Of a stretch of DNA of 6,592 nucleotides, positions 1 through 5,195 are shown one piece after another. The stretch is from positions 1-6,592 of the forward strand of contig USKL01000084.1 of assembly GCA_900555225.1 (NCBI GenBank), read 5' to 3'. Every line of letters starts with the position of its first letter. The stretch's first letter is position 1. Under the pieces are notes generated by a model that was given only the letters and a program-made list of their open reading frames with translations, was not told the DNA's origin and made no database searches. The position numbers and the translations under genes are program-made. The DNA comes from an uncultured Collinsella sp. Lineage in GTDB: Bacteria > Actinomycetota > Coriobacteriia > Coriobacteriales > Coriobacteriaceae.

Positions 1-2
1 AT

Positions 3-1382
3 GCCCGCTATGCCGCAAACGAGAGCGTCAGCATGGCAGACGCACGCAGGCTGCTGCGGGATGCAGAGCTGGAGGACTTCCGGATGTCGCTGGACGAGTT
101 CCGCAATAAGGCGCTTGCCGGCGGCTTTGACAAGGAGCTGGAGGAGGTTTATCTCCGTTCGCGTATCTCGCGCTTGCAGGCATTGCAGACGCAGGTTGAA
201 CTGCGTATGATGGAGCTGTTCAGCTCTCAGCGCGATGTTCTGCGCGACCATTTGCAGGAGCGCTATACCGACACCTACTACCGCACGGTGTACGCCGTCA
301 GCCAGCAGGCCGATGTGGTGAGCACCTTCGCCCGCATTGACCCGCAGACGGTCGAGAAGATACTCGCTATGCCGTGGGTCGGCAGCGAGTTTTCGTCCCG
401 CATCTGGGCGGACAAGGACAAGCTGACCCGTGAGCTGATGCAGACGCTTTCGCGCGGTCTGGTACGCGGCGATTCGCTCGACCGCATGACGAAAGAGTTC
501 GCCCAGCGCATGGGCGTGTCCGAGAGCAGGGCGGCAACGCTCATCCATATCGAGAGCGCCCACATGGCGGCTGAGGCGTCCATGAAAGGCTACCGCGAGA
601 CCGGTGTCAAGGAATATCGGTTTCTCGCGAGCTTGCAGCTTAAAACCTGCTCTATCTGCGGTATGCTGGACGGCAAGGTGTTCAAGTTTTCCGAACGCGA
701 GACCGGCGTCAACTTCCCGCCCATGCACCCGTGGTGCCGCTGCTCATACACCCTTGAAGTGGCCGATTGGGGCAAGTGGATAGACGAGTACGTGCAGAAG
801 CGCGGCGGCGATTCGGCCACACAGGCCACACGCCTGCGCTCCGACGCCATGGTGCGCGAGCCTGAAACCACATCGTTCCTGCAATCGCTTCAGCGCGTAG
901 GCTCGACGCTCGCGGGGCTTGATTTCAGGCTCAAGGGCCAGCAGTCGCTTGCGCGCAAGATACGAACCGACTCGTACAAAGACGTTATCACCGAGCAAGA
1001 GGCGGCTGATGGCATCCACGACGTGCTGTGGTACACCTACCAGCTGAAGACATCCAGCTTCGCCGACGAGTTCGCCCGCATCCGCGCCGAGCTTGAGAAG
1101 GCGGGCTATACTCTGATCAGGGTCAAGAATACGCTGCAAAGAACGGGCGTAACCTATCGCGGCGTCAACTGCCAGTTCGAGACGCCAGACGGCTTCAAGT
1201 TCGAATTGCAGTTCCACACGCCCGAGTCGCTTGCCCTGAAGGAGAACGAGCTGCATAAGCTGTACGAGGAAGCGCGCTTGCCCGAAACCGACCCGAAGAG
1301 GCGCGCCGAGCTTGTGCGCCGCATGATAGAGCTGTCCGACGGGCTGGCTACCCCGCCCAACATCGAGGAGGTGCGCAAATGA
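3..1382 (+). CDS. MuF/SPP1 gp7-like minor capsid protein with C-terminal RelA/SpoT-like domain (5' truncated)
   Basis: The frame is open to the first bases and reads ARYAANESVSMADARRLL. This is typical of the interior of minor capsid proteins, so the ATG at 33 is internal and the gene begins upstream. Residues below are numbered from that ATG. Residues 1-130 are helical. Residues 140-245 carry the MuF head-morphogenesis signature: IHIESAH (171-177), then C206-x2-C209, DG, NFPPMHP and H232-x2-C235-R-C237, a probable metal-binding or disulfide cluster. Proteins of this family sit near the portal and assist head assembly; some reach the virion interior. Residues ~282-449 are an additional domain: R299-x-K301-x3-S305-x3-K309, D330, Y375 and E391-L-Q393 fit the RelA/SpoT synthetase pattern, with D-to-E and Y-to-E spacings (61 and 16) close to those enzymes. 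C-terminal toxins on MuF proteins are a known polymorphic-toxin arrangement. The MuF assignment is firm; the synthetase fold is inferred from motifs and its activity is unknown. Confidence 0.9.
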   Translation, partial: ARYAANESVSMADARRLLRDAELEDFRMSLDEFRNKALAGGFDKELEEVYLRSRISRLQALQTQVELRMMELFSSQRDVLRDHLQERYTDTYYRTVYAVSQQADVVSTFARIDPQTVEKILAMPWVGSEFSSRIWADKDKLTRELMQTLSRGLVRGDSLDRMTKEFAQRMGVSESRAATLIHIESAHMAAEASMKGYRETGVKEYRFLASLQLKTCSICGMLDGKVFKFSERETGVNFPPMHPWCRCSYTLEVADWGKWIDEYVQKRGGDSATQATRLRSDAMVREPETTSFLQSLQRVGSTLAGLDFRLKGQQSLARKIRTDSYKDVITEQEAADGIHDVLWYTYQLKTSSFADEFARIRAELEKAGYTLIRVKNTLQRTGVTYRGVNCQFETPDGFKFELQFHTPESLALKENELHKLYEEARLPETDPKRRAELVRRMIELSDGLATPPNIEEVRK

Positions 1383-1588
1383 CCTACTACACCGACGACA
1401 CGGGAAAGCGAGTCTCGCGCATCGACCTTGAGGCGGGAACCGCCGAGACATATAACTTCACGCTTGGCAGATGGCACGATGATACCGAGCTATGGGACAT
1501 GCTTATAGGCGAGCTGTGGCTGGACGAGATCAGCCAAGAGCAGGCCGAGGCCATCATCCGCAAGCGCAACAAGGAACTCCACCGCTAA
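1379..1588 (+). CDS. Small acidic phage protein, candidate immunity/antitoxin for the MuF C-terminal domain
   Basis: A 69-residue protein whose ATG overlaps the stop of the MuF gene (ATGA at 1379-1382), which implies translational coupling. A strong GGAGG at 1367-1371 lies 7 nt upstream, inside the MuF coding sequence. The product is acidic (about 15 D/E against 9 K/R), with several aromatics in its first half (YY, Y, F, W) and a C-terminal helix ending in a basic tail (IIRKRNKELHR). It has no signal peptide or membrane segment, so it should be cytosolic. I do not recognise a named family. Small proteins of similar look, with an early DD-G and a late 'EIS-EQAE' helix, are common beside head morphogenesis genes. 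Size, charge, coupling and position directly behind a putative toxin domain fit an immunity protein, but that is inference. It is the last gene before a terminator. That it is coding is well supported; its role is not. Confidence 0.8.
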   Translation: MTYYTDDTGKRVSRIDLEAGTAETYNFTLGRWHDDTELWDMLIGELWLDEISQEQAEAIIRKRNKELHR

Positions 1589-1622
1589 AACCGAACACCC
1601 TTCTCACCTCCACGGTAGAACG

Positions 1623-1651
1623 AAGCCCCCGGACATGGGGGCTTTTCTTTT
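1623..1651 (+). terminator. Rho-independent terminator after the MuF/small ORF pair
   Basis: An 8-bp stem, AAGCCCCC (1623-1630) pairing with GGGGGCTT (1637-1644), closes a 6-nt loop and runs into a T-rich tract (TTTTCTTTT, 1643-1651). It lies 35 nt after the stop of the small acidic ORF and just before the ribosome binding site of the thioredoxin-like gene. Inside a late operon this would reduce or stop transcription of the capsid genes unless the phage uses antitermination or another promoter lies downstream; I found no convincing promoter. Confidence 0.88.
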
Positions 1652-1658
1652 GCCGATT

Positions 1659-1665
1659 GGAGGAG
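1659..1665 (+). promoter_or_regulatory. Ribosome binding site that fixes a GTG start
   Basis: GGAGGAG sits immediately after the terminator T-tract and just upstream of the in-frame GTG at 1668. The spacing is short (4 nt from the GGAGG core). It supports GTG 1668 over the ATG at 1635, which lies in the terminator hairpin loop and has no ribosome binding site. Confidence 0.7.
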
Positions 1666-1667
1666 AC

Positions 1668-1931
1668 GTGATCAGGGCCGAGTACATCACACGCCGGGGC
1701 TGCCCCGCGTGCGAAGCCTACAGGAAGGCGGTCATAGAGCCGCTTGCAGCCGAATACCCAGACCAGGTGCGCGAGCACTGGGCATGGGACGGCCTTATGG
1801 AGCGGCTGAACAACTCCGAGCGCATAACGCGCATCCCCATGGTGGTGATAACCGACGAAGGCGCGGAGGTCATGCGTCTTGCCGATCTGCCGACGCTAGA
1901 ACGCCTTGAAGACATCCTAGACCCCTCGTAG
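1668..1931 (+). CDS. Thioredoxin/glutaredoxin-like protein (CPAC)
   Basis: An 87-residue protein starting at GTG. After a first beta strand (residues 3-8) comes C12-P-A-C15, the redox motif of thioredoxin-fold proteins, at the start of a helix as expected. Near residues 54-60, RIPMVVI gives the isoleucine plus cis-proline (P57) and the following beta strand of this fold. A short final helix (LPTLERLEDIL) completes it. The length matches small glutaredoxin-like or NrdH-like proteins. There is no signal peptide, so it should act in the cytoplasm, presumably as a dithiol-disulfide oxidoreductase. It lies between the MuF terminator and the scaffold gene, an unusual place for a redox gene, and may be an accessory (moron-like) insertion. 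Its partner is unknown: phage thioredoxins elsewhere serve ribonucleotide reductase or DNA polymerase, neither of which is visible here. The fold call is good; the role is open. Confidence 0.82.
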   Translation: MIRAEYITRRGCPACEAYRKAVIEPLAAEYPDQVREHWAWDGLMERLNNSERITRIPMVVITDEGAEVMRLADLPTLERLEDILDPS

Positions 1932-1991
1932 CGGGCGAATCTCACGCACGCGGGACACTGGCTTGGTCAAAGACCGACCGAGCGTTGAAGT

Positions 1992-2058
1992 CGCTAAAAG
2001 CCACGGCATCGGGCAGGCGTGGAACCCGCTAAAAGCTACGGCGAAACGTGCAGGCATG
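1992..2058 (+). repeat. Imperfect tandem direct repeat (2 copies, period 35-37 nt)
   Basis: CGCTAAAAGCCACGGC (1992-2007) recurs as CGCTAAAAGCTACGGC (2027-2042), with 15 of 16 bases identical. Each copy is followed after a few bases by GCAGGCGTG (2013-2021) or GCAGGCATG (2050-2058). The two units therefore align over about 30 nt with a 2-nt indel. Possible explanations are a short duplication, a pair of protein binding sites or a repeated RNA element. Confidence 0.7.
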
Positions 2059-2076
2059 AGCCACGAGAAACCTTAT

Positions 2077-2082
2077 GGAGGG
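2077..2082 (+). promoter_or_regulatory. Ribosome binding site deciding the scaffold start
   Basis: GGAGGG sits 8 nt before the ATG at 2091. The reading frame could be extended to a GTG at 2019, but that codon has no ribosome binding site and lies inside the direct-repeat region, so ATG 2091 is chosen. Confidence 0.8.
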
Positions 2083-2090
2083 TGCGAAAC

Positions 2091-2774
2091 ATGGCGAAAG
2101 ACGGAAACCGACAGAAGTTCGCGGGCGTAGCGGGCGGCAACCTCACGCCTCCGCAGGGTGGCAGCGCCGACCCTGCAGGCGATGGCGCAGAAGGTAACGA
2201 GGGCAACGACCCCGACCCCGAGCCAAGCGGCGACGGCACCGACCCAGAGCCGAAGCCAGCAGGTAAGACCTACACCGACGACGAGGTGAACGCCATCGTG
2301 CAGCAGAAGCTCGCGCGCGAGGGCAAGAAGCTCGAAAAGCGCATCCGCGAGGAGCTTGCGCAGCAGGCAGACGACAAGCGCTCCGAGGCCGAGAAGCTGG
2401 CGGGCATGAACGACCTGCAGCGCGCGCAGTACGAGCTGAAGAAGGCCCAGGGCGAGAAGGCCGAGCTTGAGCGCCGCATCAACCTGGCCGAGCAGATGGG
2501 CGTCGCGCGTTCCGAGCTGAAGGCCGCAGGCATCGACCTCGGCGACGAGCTGCTGTCCATGTTCGTCACGGAGAAGGCCGACGACACCAACGCCGCGATC
2601 TCCAAGATCAAGGAGCTGTTCCCCAAGGCGGTAAACGCCGCCGTGCAGGAGGCGCTGAAGCGCCAGCCCCCGAAAGACGGCGCGGGCACCAAGCCCAGCC
2701 AGTCGTTCGCGTCGAAGTTCGCATCCGATTACAGCAACCGAATGAACGGAGGAAAGAAAGATGGCGCTCAATAA
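2091..2774 (+). CDS. Capsid scaffolding protein (DUF4355-like)
   Basis: A 227-residue cytoplasmic assembly protein. Residues 20-58 are a low-complexity Gly/Asp/Pro/Glu linker with repeated DPEP units. KTYTDDEVNAIVQQKLARE (59-77) is the motif I associate with the DUF4355 phage scaffold family. Residues 70-145 form a long charged helix, very probably coiled coil (alternating K/E/R/A/L). Residues 148-192 carry a shorter helical segment, and the C-terminus is basic (NRMNGGKKDGAQ), as is usual where scaffolds touch the capsid protein. Scaffolds fill the procapsid, direct major capsid protein polymerisation and are released before DNA packaging. Position directly upstream of the decoration and major capsid genes agrees. 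No separate head maturation protease is seen in this window, and there is no protease motif here. The start follows the GGAGGG at 2077-2082. Its 3' end overlaps the next gene by 14 nt. Confidence 0.88.
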   Translation: MAKDGNRQKFAGVAGGNLTPPQGGSADPAGDGAEGNEGNDPDPEPSGDGTDPEPKPAGKTYTDDEVNAIVQQKLAREGKKLEKRIREELAQQADDKRSEAEKLAGMNDLQRAQYELKKAQGEKAELERRINLAEQMGVARSELKAAGIDLGDELLSMFVTEKADDTNAAISKIKELFPKAVNAAVQEALKRQPPKDGAGTKPSQSFASKFASDYSNRMNGGKKDGAQ

Positions 2775-3075
2775 GGCGTTCACCTACGGCGAGTCCCAAA
2801 GCATCCTCGATTCCGAGGTGGGCATCGTCGCGAAGACCCGCACCGCCACGCAGGCCATGGCCAAGGAGGTCGATGGCCGCAAGCTCATCAAGGCGGGCGC
2901 ACTCTTCACGGGCACGTCCGAGTTCGGCGTGTTCCTTGAGGACTACGACATGACCGATACCGACAAGTGCCCGGCTGCGGTTATCTTCCAGGGCCGACTC
3001 AAGGCCGACAAGGTATCCACCGAGGCCAAGGCGAAGAAGGCAGACCTCGCCGCCACAGGCCTCTACCTGGTTTAA
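2761..3075 (+). CDS. Putative head decoration / capsid stabilising protein
   Basis: A 104-residue protein whose ATG lies inside the last codons of the scaffold gene, with GGAGG at 2748-2752, 8 nt upstream. The first third (ALNKAFTYGES, then ILDSEVGIVAKTRTATQAMA) looks like an extended N-terminal arm. The middle (GRKLIKAGALFTG, GVFLEDYDMTD, AAVIFQGRLKADKV) reads as short beta strands with Gly turns, as in small beta-rich decoration proteins such as lambda gpD. No membrane segment or enzyme motif is seen. Location between scaffold and major capsid gene is a common site for decoration genes in lambda-like and Firmicutes/Actinobacteria siphoviruses. Expected role: trimers or monomers on the mature capsid surface that brace it against internal DNA pressure. 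The assignment rests on position, size and general sequence character rather than on a firm family match. Confidence 0.62.
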   Translation: MALNKAFTYGESQSILDSEVGIVAKTRTATQAMAKEVDGRKLIKAGALFTGTSEFGVFLEDYDMTDTDKCPAAVIFQGRLKADKVSTEAKAKKADLAATGLYLV

Positions 3076-3093
3076 CGAAAGGAGCAGCGCAAC

Positions 3094-4173
3094 ATGCGTC
3101 TCATCTCTGAACTCATCACCGAGCGCGACATGCTCGACTTCTCGCAGGGCTTCAACGTCCAGCGCAGCTACACAGGCTCCCGCCTGTTCCCCGACCGCAA
3201 GACGCAGTACATCGAGGCCGAGTACACGCGCCTGGCCGAGAACGGCAACCTGCCCACCGTGGCAATGATCCACGGCTTCGACACCGAGGCCCACATCGGC
3301 TCCCGCGTGCCGTTCGAGCGCGTCACCACCGAGTCCCTGCTCATCAAGGAGAAGATCAACCTCTCCGAGCGCCTGCGCCGCATCACGCGCGGCCTCGACA
3401 TGCAGATGGACTCCGTGCGCCGCTACGTCTTCGACGACGTCGCCCGCACCGCCGAGTCCGTCGTCACCCGCGCCGAAAAGGCCAAGATCGAGGCGCTTAC
3501 CACGGGCAAGATGGTCATCGCCGAGAACAACGTCTCTATGGAAATCAACTTCGGCGTGCCCGAGGACCAGAAGGTCACCGCCAAGTGGGCCATGGCAGAC
3601 GCCGACATCCTGGGCGACATCGACAGCTGGGTGACCATCGCCCAGGGCAAGGGCCAAACCCCGACCGTTGCCGTCACATCCAAGAAGGTGTTTTCCCTCA
3701 TCCAGCGCAACGCCACCGTGCAGAAGGCCATCTTCGGCGTCAACGGCGCGGGCATCCTGCCTAGCCTGGCGCAGGTGAACAACCTGCTAGCGCAGCAGTT
3801 CAACGGCCTTACGCTGACCGTTGACGAGGAGCGCTACGGCATCATCGGGGCCGAGGGCGGCAGCGTGTCCCAGGGCCGCTTCTTCCCCGAGGACAAGTTC
3901 GTCATGTGCTCCGTGGGCTACGACGGCTCCGTGGGCACGGGCCTTTGGGGCGTCACCCCCGAGGAGCTTGAGCAGGGCGGCGCTTTCGACGAGAAGCGCC
4001 AGATGCAGTTCGTCACCTGCACCCGCTGGGACACCCCCGACCCCGTGGCCACGTGGACGAAGGCCTCCGGCGTGTTCATCCCCGTGCTGCCCAATGTCTA
4101 CGGCCACATCATCGCGACCATCGACACGACATCCACGCAGGCCCTTGAGGCCTCCGACCACGTGGAGGGCTAG
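3094..4173 (+). CDS. Major capsid protein, lambda gpE type (Phage_cap_E)
   Basis: A 359-residue protein, close in length to lambda gpE (about 341). The N-terminus (residues 1-60: ISELITERDMLDF, then RLFPDRKTQYIEAEYTRL) and the central segment with IGSRVPFERV followed by INLSERLRR (around 69-100) are typical of the gpE-type HK97-fold capsid family. A helix rich in R/E/A (around 105-135) would be the spine helix. The C-terminal part has FVMCSVGYDG, LWGVTPEELEQ and a late conserved W-T/A-S-G-V-FIPVLPNVYGHIIATI segment, typical of the family end. It forms the icosahedral shell after co-assembly with the scaffold. AAAGGAG at 3078-3084 lies 9 nt before the ATG. Codon usage is the most strongly GC-ending in the window, in keeping with high expression. 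No Ig-like insertion is seen. Confidence 0.93.
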   Translation: MRLISELITERDMLDFSQGFNVQRSYTGSRLFPDRKTQYIEAEYTRLAENGNLPTVAMIHGFDTEAHIGSRVPFERVTTESLLIKEKINLSERLRRITRGLDMQMDSVRRYVFDDVARTAESVVTRAEKAKIEALTTGKMVIAENNVSMEINFGVPEDQKVTAKWAMADADILGDIDSWVTIAQGKGQTPTVAVTSKKVFSLIQRNATVQKAIFGVNGAGILPSLAQVNNLLAQQFNGLTLTVDEERYGIIGAEGGSVSQGRFFPEDKFVMCSVGYDGSVGTGLWGVTPEELEQGGAFDEKRQMQFVTCTRWDTPDPVATWTKASGVFIPVLPNVYGHIIATIDTTSTQALEASDHVEG

Positions 4174-4176
4174 CCC

Positions 4177-4521
4177 ATGGCCGCGCTCGTAGACCGCGTT
4201 AAGGCGCGATACCTCCCAGACGAGGCCATGCCGGACGACTCGGCGATCGAGGAGATGATCCAGACGGTCACCGACCGCCTGCTCATCCGCCTTAAGGTTG
4301 ACGGCCTCCCGCGCCTGGCCGAGTCAATCGCCGTCGATGCGGCGGTGAAGGCCCTGCGCCTGCGCGGCTACGAGGGCAGCACCTCCGAGTCGGCATCAGA
4401 CGGCGGCAGCATGTCGAACTCCTTTGTCGATGACGTGCTTTCCGCCTATTCCGACGACATCGAGGCCCTGCGCGAGGCGTGTCGCCCCAAAGGCATCAAG
4501 TTCATGGGAGCACGCCGATGA
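4177..4521 (+). CDS. Head-tail connector protein (gp6/gp15-like adaptor)
   Basis: A 114-residue, mostly helical protein. The pattern is that of phage head-tail connectors: an N-terminal helix (ALVDRVKARYLPDEAMPDD), a helix beginning SAIEEMIQTVTDRLLIRL, a third (ESIAVDAAVKALRLRGYEG) ending in the common 'RGYEG' turn, a Ser/Gly-rich loop (TSESASDGGSMSNSF), and a C-terminal helix with basic end (REACRPKGIKFMGARR). Such proteins form a ring under the portal and receive the head-closure protein. Position directly after the major capsid gene fits. GGAGGG at 4164-4169 lies within the end of the capsid gene, 7 nt before the ATG. Its stop overlaps the next start by ATGA at 4518-4521. Confidence 0.8.
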   Translation: MAALVDRVKARYLPDEAMPDDSAIEEMIQTVTDRLLIRLKVDGLPRLAESIAVDAAVKALRLRGYEGSTSESASDGGSMSNSFVDDVLSAYSDDIEALREACRPKGIKFMGARR

Positions 4522-4832
4522 AGTGGTACAGGGCAAAGGCCTATAGGCGCGAGCAGACGGGCATCGACGAGCTGCACAACCCCATTTGCTCGACGGTCGA
4601 GGCGTTCGACTTCTTCGTGCGCTTCGGCCCGAGCCACAAGGTTCGCAGCGCCGAGGCGGGAAACGCCTTCGACAGCGTTTCCCGCGCCCTGCTCACCAAG
4701 CGCCCGGCAAGCGACTTCGCCGGCATCTGCGGCGTCGAGGTCAAAGGGGCTTCCTACGAGGTCGAGAACGTCATGGCCGACGGCGACGCAACCGTCGTGA
4801 GCGTCAAGAGGTGCAAGCCATGGGCCTCGTGA
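4518..4832 (+). CDS. Head closure / head-tail joining protein
   Basis: A 104-residue protein starting at the ATGA overlap with the connector gene, with GGGAG at 4506-4510. An upstream in-frame GTG at 4479 is rejected because the extension only reads through the connector's C-terminal codons. The sequence looks beta-rich. It starts with MKWYRAKAYRRE, has a strand/loop pattern around FDFFVRFGPSHKVRSAEAG, and ends with SYEVENVMADGDATVVSVKR. This matches the small beta-barrel head-closure proteins (SPP1 gp16 / Phage_H_T_join type) that plug the connector and provide the tail docking surface. Its place, third after the capsid gene and before a gp10-like protein, is the standard one. The family match is by character and synteny. 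Confidence 0.7.
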   Translation: MKWYRAKAYRREQTGIDELHNPICSTVEAFDFFVRFGPSHKVRSAEAGNAFDSVSRALLTKRPASDFAGICGVEVKGASYEVENVMADGDATVVSVKRCKPWAS

Positions 4833-5185
4833 TGCGCGACGTGAACGGTCTTGCCGGAAAGCTCAACCGCCTTTCGCACGTAAGGTTCGAGGCCGTGATC
4901 ATGAAGAACATGGCCCAAATCTACAACCGTGGCAAAGCGGACGGCGGAACGCCCGTATCTACCGAGAAGACCAGGCCTGGTGGGCCACACGGCGAGCTGC
5001 GCATGTCGTTGGGGCAGTCCGGCGACACCGTCGGATACGCGAAGGACTACGCGCCTCACGTCGAGTACGGCCACCGCACGGTGAACGGCGGATACGTGGA
5101 GGGGCAGCGATTCCTGCAACGCAACGTCAAGGCGCAAGAGCCGATATTCAGACAAGACCTAATCGACCAGCTACGGAAGCTCTAG
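4820..5185 (+). CDS. Tail completion protein, HK97 gp10 family
   Basis: A 121-residue protein overlapping the previous gene by 13 nt. AAGAGG at 4806-4811 is 8 nt upstream of ATG 4820; an in-frame ATG at 4832 (MRDVNG) is a second possible start. The extension further upstream is very Arg-rich shadow sequence and is excluded. Diagnostic features are GGPHGELRMSL (residues ~54-64), then GDTVGYAKDYAPHVEYGH (~67-84) and the late phrase YVEGQRFLQRNV. These match the HK97 gp10 pattern 'TG-LR-S ... YA-VEYG ... FL'. Proteins of this family act at the head-proximal end of the tail during tail completion and joining. A helical C-terminus (PIFRQDLIDQLRKL) closes it. The following gene starts 10 nt downstream. 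Confidence 0.87.
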   Translation: MGLVMRDVNGLAGKLNRLSHVRFEAVIMKNMAQIYNRGKADGGTPVSTEKTRPGGPHGELRMSLGQSGDTVGYAKDYAPHVEYGHRTVNGGYVEGQRFLQRNVKAQEPIFRQDLIDQLRKL

Positions 5186-5195
5186 GGAGGGCGCG

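Larger units (their letters stand above)
1932..2090 (+). other. Non-coding gap with hairpin and repeats ahead of the scaffold gene
   Basis: No credible gene lies in these 159 nt. A hairpin is possible at 1961-1983: GCTTGGTC (1961-1968) with GACCGAGC (1976-1983), 8 bp including one G-T, 7-nt loop. No T-tract follows, so it is not a typical terminator. Two near-identical 16-mers follow (entered separately), then the scaffold ribosome binding site. I could not find a well-formed -35/-10 pair. It is the longest intergenic gap in an otherwise compressed operon, so it may be a 5' leader, a processing site or the scar of an insertion. Confidence 0.5.

Noticed and set aside
33..35. ATG as the true start of the MuF-type gene
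   Set aside because: The frame is open upstream to base 3 and those codons (ARYAANESVS) continue the family-like sequence. No good ribosome binding site precedes 33. The gene is 5' truncated by the window.
1635..1667. Extension of the thioredoxin-like gene to ATG 1635
   Set aside because: That ATG is in the loop of the rho-independent terminator and lacks a ribosome binding site. The extra residues (MGAFLLPIGGD) are translated hairpin, T-tract and Shine-Dalgarno sequence. GTG 1668 follows GGAGGAG.
1961..1983. Hairpin as a second terminator after the thioredoxin-like gene
   Set aside because: The stem is reasonable but no T-rich tract follows, so it is recorded only as a possible RNA structure.
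1963..2013. TTGGTC or TTGAAG as a -35 box of a promoter for the capsid genes
   Set aside because: No TATAAT-like -10 lies at 16-18 nt spacing from either hexamer.
2019..2090. Extension of the scaffold gene to GTG 2019
   Set aside because: No ribosome binding site is present, the extension lies across the direct-repeat region, and a strong GGAGGG precedes ATG 2091.
2608..3657. Long minus-strand open frame (349 codons) opposite scaffold, decoration and capsid genes
   Set aside because: It is a GC-rich shadow of well-supported + strand genes. Its composition is rich in G, A, L, V and H without recognisable domains.
4586..4819. Upstream part of the frame containing the gp10-like protein
   Set aside because: It is extremely Arg/Gly-rich, overlaps the head-closure gene in another frame, and has no start signal. 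The real start is ATG 4820.
4970..4981. Perfect 12-bp palindrome ACCAGGCCTGGT
   Set aside because: It lies inside the gp10-like coding sequence, is single copy and has no T-tract; at this GC content it is likely chance.
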